This document shows, piece by piece, positions 19,135 to 28,578 of a DNA stretch of 64,000 nucleotides; the stretch's first letter is position 1, and every line of letters begins with the position of its first letter. The notes below the pieces were generated by a model. That model did not search any database and was not told the origin of the DNA. It worked only from the letters and a program-made list of their open reading frames with translations. Origin of the DNA: Telluria antibiotica (GTDB lineage Bacteria; Pseudomonadota; Gammaproteobacteria; Burkholderiales; Burkholderiaceae_D); assembly GCF_011682055.1 (NCBI RefSeq), contig NZ_JAAQOM010000014.1:180876-244875 (forward strand), read 5' to 3'. The position numbers and the translations under genes are program-made.

Positions 19135-21460
19135 GCTGTGGGATATACCCGTGCTGGCCTGTCGTGCGCTTCTTCTTTGCCTGTTCACATGCCTCTTCCT
19201 GTGCGATGCCCGAGCCGCCGGGACGGCCGGCATGCGGGCGCTGCCGGACGGCGTGTCGGTCTTCGAAGATCCCACGTCCGCGTTGACGGTCAGCCAGGTG
19301 GCCGCGCGGCTCGGCCATCCGGAAGACGGCTTCCTGCCGGCCACCAAGGAACGACTGAACCCCGGATTTTCGCGGTCCGCATGGTGGCTGCATGTCATCG
19401 TGGCGAATCGCGACGACAGCGCTCGCTCGCTCGTGCTTGTCTTGAAGGATCCACGGATCGAGAGCGCTGAATTCTACGTTTTTCAAAACGGCAAATGGAC
19501 CGTCGACGGCGTGTTTCCTCCCGCCAGCGCTGCCGCCAAGGCAGCGCGCCCGCGTTATCCGTTGCTCGACCTGAGTCTCAAGCCGCACGACGAATTTCCC
19601 GTGCTGGTTCGCTTCGCGTCCCGCAAGCCGATGCGCCTGCAACCTGCGGTCGTCACGTGGGCGACCTGGCATGCCGACGAAGTGCGCGCGGCACTGTGGG
19701 ATGCCGTGCTCCTCGGCGGGTTCCTGGCGCTGACGTGGTGCGCGTTGCTGATCGGGCTGTTTTCGCGCAGCGCCACCTTTCTCTTGCTGGCCATGGTGTC
19801 GCTCGGCACCGCCGTGTACGAAGGCGGCATCCGCGGATACCTGCGGACGTTTCTGTTGCCATCCGCGCCCGAATGGGCGGCCCGCGGCGAAACCATGGCC
19901 GTCTATTTTGCGATCGCCTGTTTCATCCTGTTCGTCCTGAGAATTTCGAACGGAGAGAAGATCCGCATACCCGTGCGCGGCGCCTATCTGACGATATTCG
20001 CACTCGAATGGGTTGGCATGGCCGGTGCGGCGTTTGGCGACCTGCACGTCTTCGTCCGGTTTTGTGCCGGCTTGAACGTCGCATTCGGGCTGTTGAATAT
20101 CTGTCTTGCGCTGTTGCTTGCAAGACGCCGGACGCCGACCGGCCGCCTGATGCTTGTCACGGTGGTTTTCTCTTTATTCAATTACGTGATACGAACCCTG
20201 GACGGACACGATGCACTGCCACCGGCCTTGCTGTGGCTGCATTCCGATATCGTCCCCAACCCCGTCATCGCGATCATCGGACTTGCGACGAATCTCGTGG
20301 TGTTGGCGGCCTGGATCCATCACGTGGGCCGGCAACGCAATGAAGCGAAACGGCATCTGGAAGATCAACAGCGCACGGAACAGGAACGGCTGCGGGCGGA
20401 AGTGGCGAAGCGCACGCTCGAGCTCAACGACGCCCTGCACCAGGCGCAGGTCAACGTGCGGCAAAAGGTCGAAATCCTCGGCTATGTGAGCCACGACCTG
20501 CGTGCGCCCCTGTCCACGATCAATGGTTACGCAAAACTCCTGCTGGAGGGCGCGACGCGCCATCAGGCCAGGCACATCCAGTTCATCGACCGCAGCATTC
20601 GTTACCAGCTCGCCCTGATCGACGAATTGCTCGAGTTCACGAAAGCCGAACTGCAACCGCTCGATCTGGACCCTGAAGAACTCGATCTGCCCACCTTCCT
20701 GGACGACATCGGCGGCTTTGCTGTTGCACTGTGCGCGCAGCAGAGCAACCAGTTCGCCTGTCGCGCGCTGACGCCGCTGCCGCGCACGGTGATCATCGAC
20801 GGGACCCGCCTCCAGCAAGTGCTGCTGAACCTGCTGTCCAATGCGTCGAAATTCACGCGCGACGGCCAGGTCACGCTGTCCGTCGAGGCGCACGAGGAAG
20901 CTGGCGAATACCATCTCGGCATCGAAGTCGCGGATACCGGCATCGGTTTCGACGCCGGCCGAAAGACCGGACTCTTCCAGGCGTTCCGGGAGGTGCACCC
21001 GACCGACGGCGGGACCGGGCTGGGCCTGTTCATCGCCGATCGCATCATCCGCTCGATGGGCGGCACGTTGCGCGTGTCCAGCCTGCCGGGCGCCGGCTCG
21101 TCGTTTTCGTTCACGATCGCCGTGCGTACCGTCGGGGCCATGTTCGTGCCGCCCTCGCATGTCGACCGGCCTGCGGCGCCGGTGGACGCGGCCTCGGCGA
21201 CAACGATCCGAGTGCCCGGCGGCCCGTCTCGTCCAGACTTCGCAGCCCTCGACAGGCTGGCCGGATTCGCGCGCAGCGGCCGTTTGACCGACATCGAACA
21301 ATGGATCGACGTGCAGTCGGCAAATCCCGATTACATGGACTTCCTCAAGGAAGTACGGCGTCGTACCGATGCATTGGACTTCCACGCCATCGACAAGCTG
21401 GTCGAAGTATTGAAAGCGCGCGCCGCCGCCCACGCCACAGTCGAGGACAGTGGTTCCTAA
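19127..21460 (+). CDS. 7TMR-DISM hybrid-type sensor histidine kinase
   Basis: A 777-residue membrane sensor kinase. After a signal peptide (LLCLFTCLFLCDARA) comes a periplasmic beta-rich domain of the 7TMR-DISM extracellular type (VSVFEDPTSALTVSQV, FSRSAWWLHVIVANRD, LVLKDPRIESAEFYV). Seven membrane segments follow between about 187 and 398. A coiled coil leads into HisKA with His456 (LGYVSHDLRAPLSTINGYAK) and an ATPase domain (LLNLLSNASKFTRDG, VADTGIGF, GTGLGLFIADRII). About 100 residues after the ATPase domain form an extra helical tail (LDRLAGFARSGRLTDIEQWID...) that may serve protein contact. The gene overlaps its response regulator upstream, and its stop overlaps that of the convergent dehydrogenase. 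Confidence 0.92.
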   Translation: MHKLWDIPVLACRALLLCLFTCLFLCDARAAGTAGMRALPDGVSVFEDPTSALTVSQVAARLGHPEDGFLPATKERLNPGFSRSAWWLHVIVANRDDSARSLVLVLKDPRIESAEFYVFQNGKWTVDGVFPPASAAAKAARPRYPLLDLSLKPHDEFPVLVRFASRKPMRLQPAVVTWATWHADEVRAALWDAVLLGGFLALTWCALLIGLFSRSATFLLLAMVSLGTAVYEGGIRGYLRTFLLPSAPEWAARGETMAVYFAIACFILFVLRISNGEKIRIPVRGAYLTIFALEWVGMAGAAFGDLHVFVRFCAGLNVAFGLLNICLALLLARRRTPTGRLMLVTVVFSLFNYVIRTLDGHDALPPALLWLHSDIVPNPVIAIIGLATNLVVLAAWIHHVGRQRNEAKRHLEDQQRTEQERLRAEVAKRTLELNDALHQAQVNVRQKVEILGYVSHDLRAPLSTINGYAKLLLEGATRHQARHIQFIDRSIRYQLALIDELLEFTKAELQPLDLDPEELDLPTFLDDIGGFAVALCAQQSNQFACRALTPLPRTVIIDGTRLQQVLLNLLSNASKFTRDGQVTLSVEAHEEAGEYHLGIEVADTGIGFDAGRKTGLFQAFREVHPTDGGTGLGLFIADRIIRSMGGTLRVSSLPGAGSSFSFTIAVRTVGAMFVPPSHVDRPAAPVDAASATTIRVPGGPSRPDFAALDRLAGFARSGRLTDIEQWIDVQSANPDYMDFLKEVRRRTDALDFHAIDKLVEVLKARAAAHATVEDSGS

Positions 21461-22431
21461 GCATTCAGGATATTGGACGGGTTCCCGTTCGCGAAGTTCA
21501 CGACATTCTCGAACGCTGCCCGGAAATACAGCTCGTAACTGTCCCGCTCGACATATCCGAGGTGCGGTGTCGCCAGCACGGTCGGGATTTTCAGGATCGG
21601 CGCATCGGCACCCAGCGGCTCGCTCGTGAACACATCCAGCGCCGCATACCCCGGCCGCCCTTTGCGCAGCGCCGCCTCCAGCGCGCCTTCCTCGACCAAT
21701 TCCGCGCGGCTCGTGTTCACGAACAAGGCGTCGCGCTTCATCCGGGCCAGGTCGTCCGCCGTGACGATGCCGCGCGTGGCGTCGTTCAGCCGCAGGTGCA
21801 GGCTGACGACGTCGGCCTGCTCGAAGAACGCCTCGCGCGTCGGCGCGGCGGATAAGCCGTCAGCCGCGGCGGCGGCCCGGCTCTTGTCGCTGCCCCATAC
21901 CATCACCTGCATGCCGAACGCGCGCGCATAAGCGGAAATCATCTGCCCGATCTTGCCGTAGCCCCAGATACCCAACGTCCGGCCCTTGAGCACACGGCCC
22001 AGGCCGTTGAGCTCGGGGTTGATGGACGCAGTCTGCCACAGTCCATCCTTCAGGTTATTGGCGTAAGGCACGATCTTGCGGCTGGCCGCCATGATCAGTG
22101 CCCACGTCAGCTCGGCCGGCGCGACGGGGGAGCCGATGCCTTCCGCGATCGCGATGCCGTGCTCCGTCGCGGCCGCCACGTCGATGTGACCGGCCACCTT
22201 GCCCGTCTGCGACAGCAGTTTCAGGTTCGGCAACTTGGCCAGCAGCGCGCGCGAGAATGCCGTGCGTTCGCGGATCAGCACGAGGGCGTCGAACGGCGCC
22301 AGGCGGATTGCCAGCTGGCCGAGGCCGCGGGTCGAATTCGTGAACACCTTGACCTCGTGCCCATCCAGCAAACGGAAGCAGTCGAGGCCGCGGACGGCGT
22401 CCTGGTAATCGTCAAGAATCGCAATTTTCAT
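21457..22431 (-). CDS. D-2-hydroxyacid dehydrogenase (PGDH-like)
   Basis: An NAD-dependent oxidoreductase of about 324 residues in the D-isomer-specific 2-hydroxyacid dehydrogenase family. The dinucleotide-binding motif is LGIWGYGKIGQMISAYARAFGMQVMVWG. The catalytic Arg is in FVNTSRAELVEEGAL, and the His in TPHLGYVERDSYE. It resembles D-3-phosphoglycerate dehydrogenase-like proteins lacking the ACT domain; the exact 2-hydroxyacid is unknown. The open frame starts at 22512, but the ATG at 22431 gives the normal N-terminus (MKIAILDDYQDAVRGL). It is divergent from pckG across about 440 bases. Confidence 0.88.
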   Translation of the reverse strand: MKIAILDDYQDAVRGLDCFRLLDGHEVKVFTNSTRGLGQLAIRLAPFDALVLIRERTAFSRALLAKLPNLKLLSQTGKVAGHIDVAAATEHGIAIAEGIGSPVAPAELTWALIMAASRKIVPYANNLKDGLWQTASINPELNGLGRVLKGRTLGIWGYGKIGQMISAYARAFGMQVMVWGSDKSRAAAAADGLSAAPTREAFFEQADVVSLHLRLNDATRGIVTADDLARMKRDALFVNTSRAELVEEGALEAALRKGRPGYAALDVFTSEPLGADAPILKIPTVLATPHLGYVERDSYELYFRAAFENVVNFANGNPSNILNA

Positions 22432-22593
22432 GGAGTTGGCAGATTTTATGAGCAAGAAAGTAATGAAATAACAGAATGTGAACGGAAGAAAATAACCTAC
22501 TACATTGCTCAACCAAAATTCCTACATTTTTGTTGTTGAAGCATTTAAAACGCGTTTGCGCAGGTGTAGAATCGACCAGAAATAAGAGTCCGG

Positions 22594-22610
22594 GATGTCA
22601 GATTGACATC
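22594..22610. promoter_or_regulatory. Palindromic site upstream of pckG
   Basis: GATGTCA-GAT-TGACATC is a perfect 7-bp inverted repeat with a 3-base spacer, 264 bases before the pckG start codon in the divergent dehydrogenase/pckG region. It may be an operator for a GntR-like or similar dimer; this is inference. The remainder of 22432-22873 holds no visible gene. Confidence 0.4.
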
Positions 22611-22873
22611 ACTTGCGGCCAGCAGCACACGTTCCACCCAGTCCTCCGGCAGCGAGCATACGCGCCCCCGGGCTGGCGACATGACCGCCGTAGTGCCGAG
22701 CCGTGAACCGCACGGAGTTTCCGGTGCGGGCCCACGAGGCCTTCCTTCACGACGATCCTGCCGGGACAAGATAAACGGGATTCCGACCGCCGCGCGCATT
22801 GCAGGCCGCCGCCTCTGCCGCAGAACAGGCCGTTGGAATCGCCAGGAATTCTTAATTGGCATTGGAGGTATGT

Positions 22874-24739
22874 ATGAACCAGCCCGTGATGGGCGGCGTC
22901 GCCGCACTGAACGTCCCAGCTTACATCAAGCACAACAAACTCATCAATTGGGTGGCCGAGATCGCGGCCCTCACGAAGCCCGACGCCATCTATTGGTGCG
23001 ACGGCTCCGAAGACGAGTACGACCGCCTGTGCGCACAGATGGTCGAGGCCGGCACGATGAAGCGCCTGAACCCGGCCAAGCGCCCGAATTCCTACCTCGC
23101 GTGCTCCGACCCGAGCGACGTGGCCCGCGTGGAAGACCGCACGTTCATCTGCGCCGCCACGAAAGAGCAGGCCGGTCCCACGAACAACTGGGTCGACCCG
23201 AACGAAATGCGCCAGACGCTGAACGGCCTGTTCGACGGCTGCATGGCCGGTCGCACGATGTACGTCGTGCCGTTCTCGATGGGCCCGCTGGGTTCGCCGA
23301 TCGCTCATATCGGCGTGGAACTGTCCGACTCGCCGTATGTCGCCGTCAACATGCGCATCATGACCCGCATGGGCAAGGCCGTGTACGACGTGCTGGGGAC
23401 CGATGGCGACTTCGTGCCGTGCGTGCACACGGTCGGCATGCCGCTGCAGCCGGGCCAGCAGGACGTGCGCTGGCCGTGCAACGCCACCAAGTACATCGTG
23501 CACTATCCGGAAACGCGCGAAATCTGGTCGTTCGGTTCGGGCTACGGCGGCAACGCGCTGCTGGGCAAGAAGTGCTTCGCGCTGCGCATCGCCTCGAACA
23601 TGGGCTACCAGGACGCGCAGCAGGGCGGTCCGGGCTGGCTGGCCGAGCACATGCTGATCCTCGGCGTCGAATCGCCGCAGGGCGACAAGAAATACGTCGC
23701 GGCCGCATTCCCGTCGGCCTGCGGCAAGACGAACTTCGCGATGCTGATCCCGCCCGCCGGCTTCGAAGGCTGGAAGGTCACCACGATCGGCGACGACATC
23801 GCCTGGATCAAGCCGGGTGCGGACGGCAAGCTGTACGCCATCAACCCGGAAGCGGGCTATTTCGGCGTCGCCCCGGGCACGAACGACAAGACGAATCCGA
23901 ACTGCATGGCGTCGCTGCGCGAAAACGTCATCTTCACGAACGTGGCGCTGACGGACGACGGCGACGTGTGGTGGGAAGGCATGACGAAGGAAGCGCCTGC
24001 ACACCTGATCGACTGGCAGGGCAAGGACTGGACCCCGGCATCCGGCACGAAGGCCGCGCACCCGAACGCACGCTTCACCGTGGCCGCCACGCAGAACCCC
24101 GTCATCGACCCGGCCTGGGACGATCCGGCCGGCGTGCCGATCTCCGCGTTCATCTTCGGCGGCCGCCGTTCGACGACGGTGCCGCTGGTGACGGAAGCCC
24201 GCAACTGGACGGAAGGCGTGTACATGGCCGCCACGATGGGCTCGGAAACGACGGCGGCTGCCGCCGGCCAGATGGGCGTCGTGCGCCGCGACCCTTACGC
24301 CATGCTGCCGTTCATCGGCTACAACATGAGCGATTACTTCCAGCACTGGCTCGACCTGGGCCGCAAAGTGGCCGAGAAGAACCCGCAGGCGCTGCCGCAG
24401 ATCTTCTGCGTCAACTGGTTCCGCACCGATGACAACGGCAAGTTCGTATGGCCGGGCTACGGCGACAACATGCGCGTGCTGAAGTGGATCCTCGACCGCA
24501 CGCAGGGCCAGGCCGGCGGCGTCGAACACATGTTCGGCACCACGCCGACGTATGGCGACCTGAACTGGACCGGCATCGAGTTCACGACCGAGCAATTCAC
24601 CCAGATCACATCGATCGACAAGGATGCGTGGCGCGAGGAACTGAAGCTGCACAGCGAGCTGTTCGACAAGCTGGCCTACCGCCTGCCGCAGGAACTGGTG
24701 GCTACCAAGGCCCAGCTGGAGAAGCGCCTGGCCGAGTAA
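22874..24739 (+). CDS. pckG: Phosphoenolpyruvate carboxykinase (GTP)
   Basis: A 621-residue enzyme converting oxaloacetate and GTP to phosphoenolpyruvate, GDP and CO2, the entry to gluconeogenesis. GTP-type motifs are clear: the P-loop AAFPSACGKTNFAML, the second kinase motif TTIGDDIAWIK, and the substrate-binding region VPFSMGPLGSPIAHIG. The characteristic FCVNWFRTDDNGKFVWPGYGDN and NWTGIEF stretches also match. A GGAGGT ribosome site lies 5 bases before the ATG at 22874; the frame extends 18 bases further upstream but without a better start. It is a single transcription unit ending at a strong terminator. Confidence 0.97.
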   Translation: MNQPVMGGVAALNVPAYIKHNKLINWVAEIAALTKPDAIYWCDGSEDEYDRLCAQMVEAGTMKRLNPAKRPNSYLACSDPSDVARVEDRTFICAATKEQAGPTNNWVDPNEMRQTLNGLFDGCMAGRTMYVVPFSMGPLGSPIAHIGVELSDSPYVAVNMRIMTRMGKAVYDVLGTDGDFVPCVHTVGMPLQPGQQDVRWPCNATKYIVHYPETREIWSFGSGYGGNALLGKKCFALRIASNMGYQDAQQGGPGWLAEHMLILGVESPQGDKKYVAAAFPSACGKTNFAMLIPPAGFEGWKVTTIGDDIAWIKPGADGKLYAINPEAGYFGVAPGTNDKTNPNCMASLRENVIFTNVALTDDGDVWWEGMTKEAPAHLIDWQGKDWTPASGTKAAHPNARFTVAATQNPVIDPAWDDPAGVPISAFIFGGRRSTTVPLVTEARNWTEGVYMAATMGSETTAAAAGQMGVVRRDPYAMLPFIGYNMSDYFQHWLDLGRKVAEKNPQALPQIFCVNWFRTDDNGKFVWPGYGDNMRVLKWILDRTQGQAGGVEHMFGTTPTYGDLNWTGIEFTTEQFTQITSIDKDAWREELKLHSELFDKLAYRLPQELVATKAQLEKRLAE

Positions 24740-24804
24740 GCACGGCTGGAGAAGGACAAGCGAGGAGACGACGGCGGTCCCAGGAGGCCGCCGCGAGACG
24801 AGAG

Positions 24805-24833
24805 AAGGGACAGGCTGCGCCTGTCCCTTTTTT
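24805..24833 (+). terminator. Intrinsic terminator after pckG
   Basis: Stem AAGGGACAGG / CCTGTCCCTT (10 bp, 5-base loop) followed by a T run. Confidence 0.9.
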
Positions 24834-24922
24834 CATGAAGCCCGTGCACGCCTCGCACGCTTCACGGGCCCGTCATATTGCAAGGGAATAATCCGCGGCT
24901 CCACATTGTCTTTGGAGCAAGC

Positions 24923-26800
24923 ATGCCACGTACCCACGCCGTCCTGTCCCGCCACGCGATGGCCACCGCCATCCTCGCCCTGCTGGCCGCTTGCGGCAGC
25001 AGCGACTACGTCGATGTCGCACCGGTCTCGACCGCCCCCGCCGCGCCGGCCGATCCGGCCTTCGTCGACAACGTGCCGGCGCCGGCGATCGCCGCCTTCG
25101 TCGACAACGCCGCCACGAACCAGCAGAGCCAGACGACGGTCGACGTCAACGCGGGCGTGCGCGTGCTGGCGCCGTTCATGGACCTGTGGCGGCCCGTCAA
25201 GCAGACGATCGACGTCAGCACGTGGGACGGGCTGCAGGGCACCGTGCTGAACCAGGCCGTCCACGACAAGAACATCCAGTACGTCGTCGATGCGACCACG
25301 CAGCGGACGGCCGCGCAGGCCACGAACGCCTACCTGGACGACCGCCAGAACCAGGCCTACAGCATCGTCGACGGCATGGGGCCGCTGACGGCCGCGTGGC
25401 GTGCGGGCTCGAAGGCGACGACGACGATCACCGCGGTGGCGCCCGATGCGACGACCGTCAAATACGACGACGGCGGCAACGGCGCCGGCGATGCGACCAC
25501 GGCCGAGTTCGGGTCTGTCGTGTCATTCATCAACGCGATGCGCAGCAACGGTTCGACGGAACCCTCGAAGCGCTTCTACAAATACCCGCGGCCCTGGCGC
25601 TGGAGCAGCGCCGTCAAGGTCGTGCCGGCGCTGGAGCCGGCCAAGAGCCCGACGCCGGCGACGGACGGCGGCTTCCCCAGCGGTCACACGAATGCCGCCA
25701 TGCTGAATTCGCTGGCGATGGCGTACGCGATGCCGGAGCGTTTCCAGGAAATGATCTCGCGCGGCCTGGAGCTGGGCGAGAACCGCATCCTCGCCGGCAT
25801 GCATTCGCCGCTGGACGTGATGGGCGGCCGCATGCTGGCGCAGGCCATCTTTACGGGCAACATCAACGCCCCCGCCAACGCGGCCCTGAAGCAGAAGGCG
25901 TACGCCGACGCGCACGCGTACGTGCAGGCACAGACGGGCACGACGGTGGGCACCCTGTACGCGTACGCCCACGGCGGGATGACGGACACCGACCGCTTCG
26001 CCGACCACGATACGAACAAGGCCAACTACCTGCGCCGCCTGACGTTCGGTTTCGCGCCGATCAAGGCGACGGATGCTCCGGCCGTCGTGCCGAAGGGCGC
26101 GGAAGCGATCCTGGAGACCCGGCTGCCTTATCTCGATGCCATGCAGCGCCGCGCCGTCCTGCGCAGCACGGCGCTGCCGTCCGGGTACCCGCTGCTGGAC
26201 GACGCGGAAGGCTGGGGCCGCTTGAACCTGTTCGCCGCGGCGGACGGCTATGGCGCGTTCAACGGCAGCGTCGTCGTGACGATGGATGCGTCGCGCGGCG
26301 GCTTCTGGGCGATGGATGCGTGGCGCAACGACATCTCGGGCAGCGGCAAGCTGACGTTGAAAGGCACGGGTCGTCTGGTCCTGACCGGCAAGAACAGCTG
26401 GACGGGCGGCACCGAGATCGCCGGCGGCACGCTGGAAGCGGATTCGAACGACGCGCTCGGCACAGGCGACGTGTACGTCGGCAGCGCGGGCACGCTCGCG
26501 AGCGCGGCGCCGGGCCGGCTGGCCATCGGCGGCGCTTACGTCCAGCTGGACAAGGGCACGCTGAACATCGCCCTCGGCGCCAACAATGCGGGCACGGTGG
26601 CGGTGAAGGGGACGGCCACGATCGTCGGCGGCACCCTGCACGTGACGTTCGCCGGCGGCTTCAAGCCCACCGTCGGCACCACGTACCCGGTGCTCTCGGC
26701 CGGCAGCCGCAAGGGCGTGTTCGCGAACGTCGTCGCGGATGGCTACAAGGCTACGGTCGTCTACAGCAACACGAGCGTTGCCGTGCGCATCGATGGCTGA
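24923..26800 (+). CDS. PAP2-type acid phosphatase lipoprotein with autotransporter-like strand repeat
   Basis: A protein of about 625 residues. It begins with a lipoprotein signal (ILALLAACGSS, lipid Cys at about residue 24). A class A acid phosphatase/PAP2 signature follows: Lys216-X6-Arg223-Pro224 (KRFYKYPRP), PSGH at 252-255 (GGFPSGHTNAA) and Arg288-X5-His294-X3-Asp298 (NRILAGMHSPLD). About 160 further residues follow, including a passenger-associated strand repeat of the autotransporter type (GTGRLVLTGKNSWTGGTEIAGGTLEAD). There is no barrel domain, so it is not itself an autotransporter. It should hydrolyse phosphomonoesters outside the inner membrane. The start at 24923 has a GGAGC ribosome site; the longer frame from 24878 would mask the lipoprotein signal. 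Confidence 0.85.
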   Translation: MPRTHAVLSRHAMATAILALLAACGSSDYVDVAPVSTAPAAPADPAFVDNVPAPAIAAFVDNAATNQQSQTTVDVNAGVRVLAPFMDLWRPVKQTIDVSTWDGLQGTVLNQAVHDKNIQYVVDATTQRTAAQATNAYLDDRQNQAYSIVDGMGPLTAAWRAGSKATTTITAVAPDATTVKYDDGGNGAGDATTAEFGSVVSFINAMRSNGSTEPSKRFYKYPRPWRWSSAVKVVPALEPAKSPTPATDGGFPSGHTNAAMLNSLAMAYAMPERFQEMISRGLELGENRILAGMHSPLDVMGGRMLAQAIFTGNINAPANAALKQKAYADAHAYVQAQTGTTVGTLYAYAHGGMTDTDRFADHDTNKANYLRRLTFGFAPIKATDAPAVVPKGAEAILETRLPYLDAMQRRAVLRSTALPSGYPLLDDAEGWGRLNLFAAADGYGAFNGSVVVTMDASRGGFWAMDAWRNDISGSGKLTLKGTGRLVLTGKNSWTGGTEIAGGTLEADSNDALGTGDVYVGSAGTLASAAPGRLAIGGAYVQLDKGTLNIALGANNAGTVAVKGTATIVGGTLHVTFAGGFKPTVGTTYPVLSAGSRKGVFANVVADGYKATVVYSNTSVAVRIDG

Positions 26801-26943
26801 TGATTTCCCGCATCGAGTTGCGCGAAATCATTTGGTTTTTTGATTTTACTAAAATAAGGTAATCATTTATCCTGTCGTCAACTCGCACTGTTAGCGCAAA
26901 CATTTTTTCGTCAGCGAGTCCCGACGTGATAAGGACAACAAGC

Positions 26944-28518
26944 ATGAGACACCGCCGCACCGTGCTGCGCGCCGCCCTGGCGCTGGCATTCGCTTCCCCA
27001 TTCGCCCTGCCCGCGACCGCATCGGCCGCGGGCGCCACGCGCCAGATCGTCGTCGACGCAAACGCGCCGACCGTCGCACGAGACCATTTCGCCGACTTGT
27101 CGGTGGGTTCCGACTACCCGGGCACCTTGATCCGCGACGACAGCCTGGCCCAGCTGAAGATCGCGAAAGACGAACTGGGCTTCCGCTACATCCGCTTCCA
27201 CGCGATCTTCCACGACATCCTCGGCACTTATAAAGTCGTGGACGGCAAGCCCGTGTACGACTGGACGAAGATCGACTACCTGTACGACAAGCTGCTGGGC
27301 ATGGGCATCAAGCCGTTCGTCGAGCTGGGCTTCACGCCGGACGCGATGAAGACGTCGGACCTGACGATTTTCTACTGGAAGGGCAACACGTCGCACCCGA
27401 AACCGGACCAGTGGGCGGGCCTCGTCGATGCTTTCGTGCGCCACATGCAGCAGCGCTACGGCAAGGAAGAAGTGCGCAGCTGGTTCTTCGAAGTGTGGAA
27501 CGAGCCGAACCTGGACGGCTTCTGGGAAAAGGCCGACCAGAAGGCCTACTTTGAATTGTTCGACCTGACGTCCAAGACGCTGAAGGCGATCGACCCGGAC
27601 CTGCGCGTGGGCGGTCCGTCGACGGCGGGCGCGGCCTGGGTGCCGGAATTCCTCGCGCACACGAAGCAGAGCGGTGCGGCGGTCGATTTCATCACGACGC
27701 ACACGTATGGCGTGGACGGCGGCTTCCTGGACGAGAACGGCAAGGGCGACCAGAAGCTGTCGCCGAAGCCGGACGGCATCGTCGGCGACGTGGTCAAGGT
27801 CCGCAAGGAGATCGAGGCATCGTATTTGCCCAAGCTGCCGCTGTATTTCACGGAGTGGAGCACGAGCTACAACCCGCGCGACAACGTGCACGATTCGTAC
27901 ATGAGCGCCGCGTACATCCTGTCGAAGCTGAAGGCGACCGAGGGCGTCGCCCAAGGCATGAGCTACTGGACGTACACGGACCTGTTCGAGGAACCGGGTC
28001 CGCCGACGGCGCCGTTCGAAGGCGGCTTCGGCCTGATGAACCCGCAAGGCATCCGCAAGGCGGCGTGGTTCGCGTACAAGTACATGCACGAGCTGGGCGA
28101 CCAGCAGGTGCAGACCGCCGACAAGCAAAGCTGGGTGACGAAGGACGCGAACGGCGTGCAAGTGCTGGCCTGGGACTTCCAGACGCCGAACATGGGCAAA
28201 CAGACGAACCGTCCGTTCTTCGGCGCCGTCCAGCCGACGAAGAAGGCCACGCCGCTGAAGATCCAGCTGAAGGGCATGAAGCCCGGCACGTACGCAGTGC
28301 AGATCTGCCGCACGGGCTTCAAGGCCAACGATGCGCACACGGCCTACATCGAGATGGGCAAGCCGAAGACGCTGACCAGCGAGCAGCTGGCGCAGTTGCA
28401 GGCGCTGACCGTCGACAAGCCGGAGACGAAGTCGGTGAAGGTCGGCGCGAACGGCGCGGCGAGCGTGCAGGTGCCGATGCGCGCCAACGACGTCGTGCTG
28501 GTGAAGATCGCGCAGTGA
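26944..28518 (+). CDS. GH39-family glycosidase (beta-xylosidase-like)
   Basis: A secreted enzyme of about 524 residues with a signal peptide (LAFASPFALPATASAAG) and a (beta/alpha)8 clan-A fold. The acid/base Glu187 lies in FEVWNEPNLDGFW and the nucleophile Glu304 in LYFTEWSTSYNPRD, matching the GH39 pattern (beta-xylosidases and alpha-L-iduronidases). FRYIRFHAIFHD and YDWTKIDYLYDKLL near the start also fit the family. The C-terminal 130 residues form a beta-sandwich accessory domain. An AAGGA ribosome site 8 bases before the ATG at 26944 supports this start. The neighbours are not xylan genes, so the substrate (xylo-oligosaccharide or another beta-glycoside) is open. Confidence 0.85.
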   Translation: MRHRRTVLRAALALAFASPFALPATASAAGATRQIVVDANAPTVARDHFADLSVGSDYPGTLIRDDSLAQLKIAKDELGFRYIRFHAIFHDILGTYKVVDGKPVYDWTKIDYLYDKLLGMGIKPFVELGFTPDAMKTSDLTIFYWKGNTSHPKPDQWAGLVDAFVRHMQQRYGKEEVRSWFFEVWNEPNLDGFWEKADQKAYFELFDLTSKTLKAIDPDLRVGGPSTAGAAWVPEFLAHTKQSGAAVDFITTHTYGVDGGFLDENGKGDQKLSPKPDGIVGDVVKVRKEIEASYLPKLPLYFTEWSTSYNPRDNVHDSYMSAAYILSKLKATEGVAQGMSYWTYTDLFEEPGPPTAPFEGGFGLMNPQGIRKAAWFAYKYMHELGDQQVQTADKQSWVTKDANGVQVLAWDFQTPNMGKQTNRPFFGAVQPTKKATPLKIQLKGMKPGTYAVQICRTGFKANDAHTAYIEMGKPKTLTSEQLAQLQALTVDKPETKSVKVGANGAASVQVPMRANDVVLVKIAQ

Positions 28519-28578
28519 TGTACGACGGATGTCGTTCCGCGCGCACGCGGAACGACTTCTGGAACCTTCAGGGGGCGC

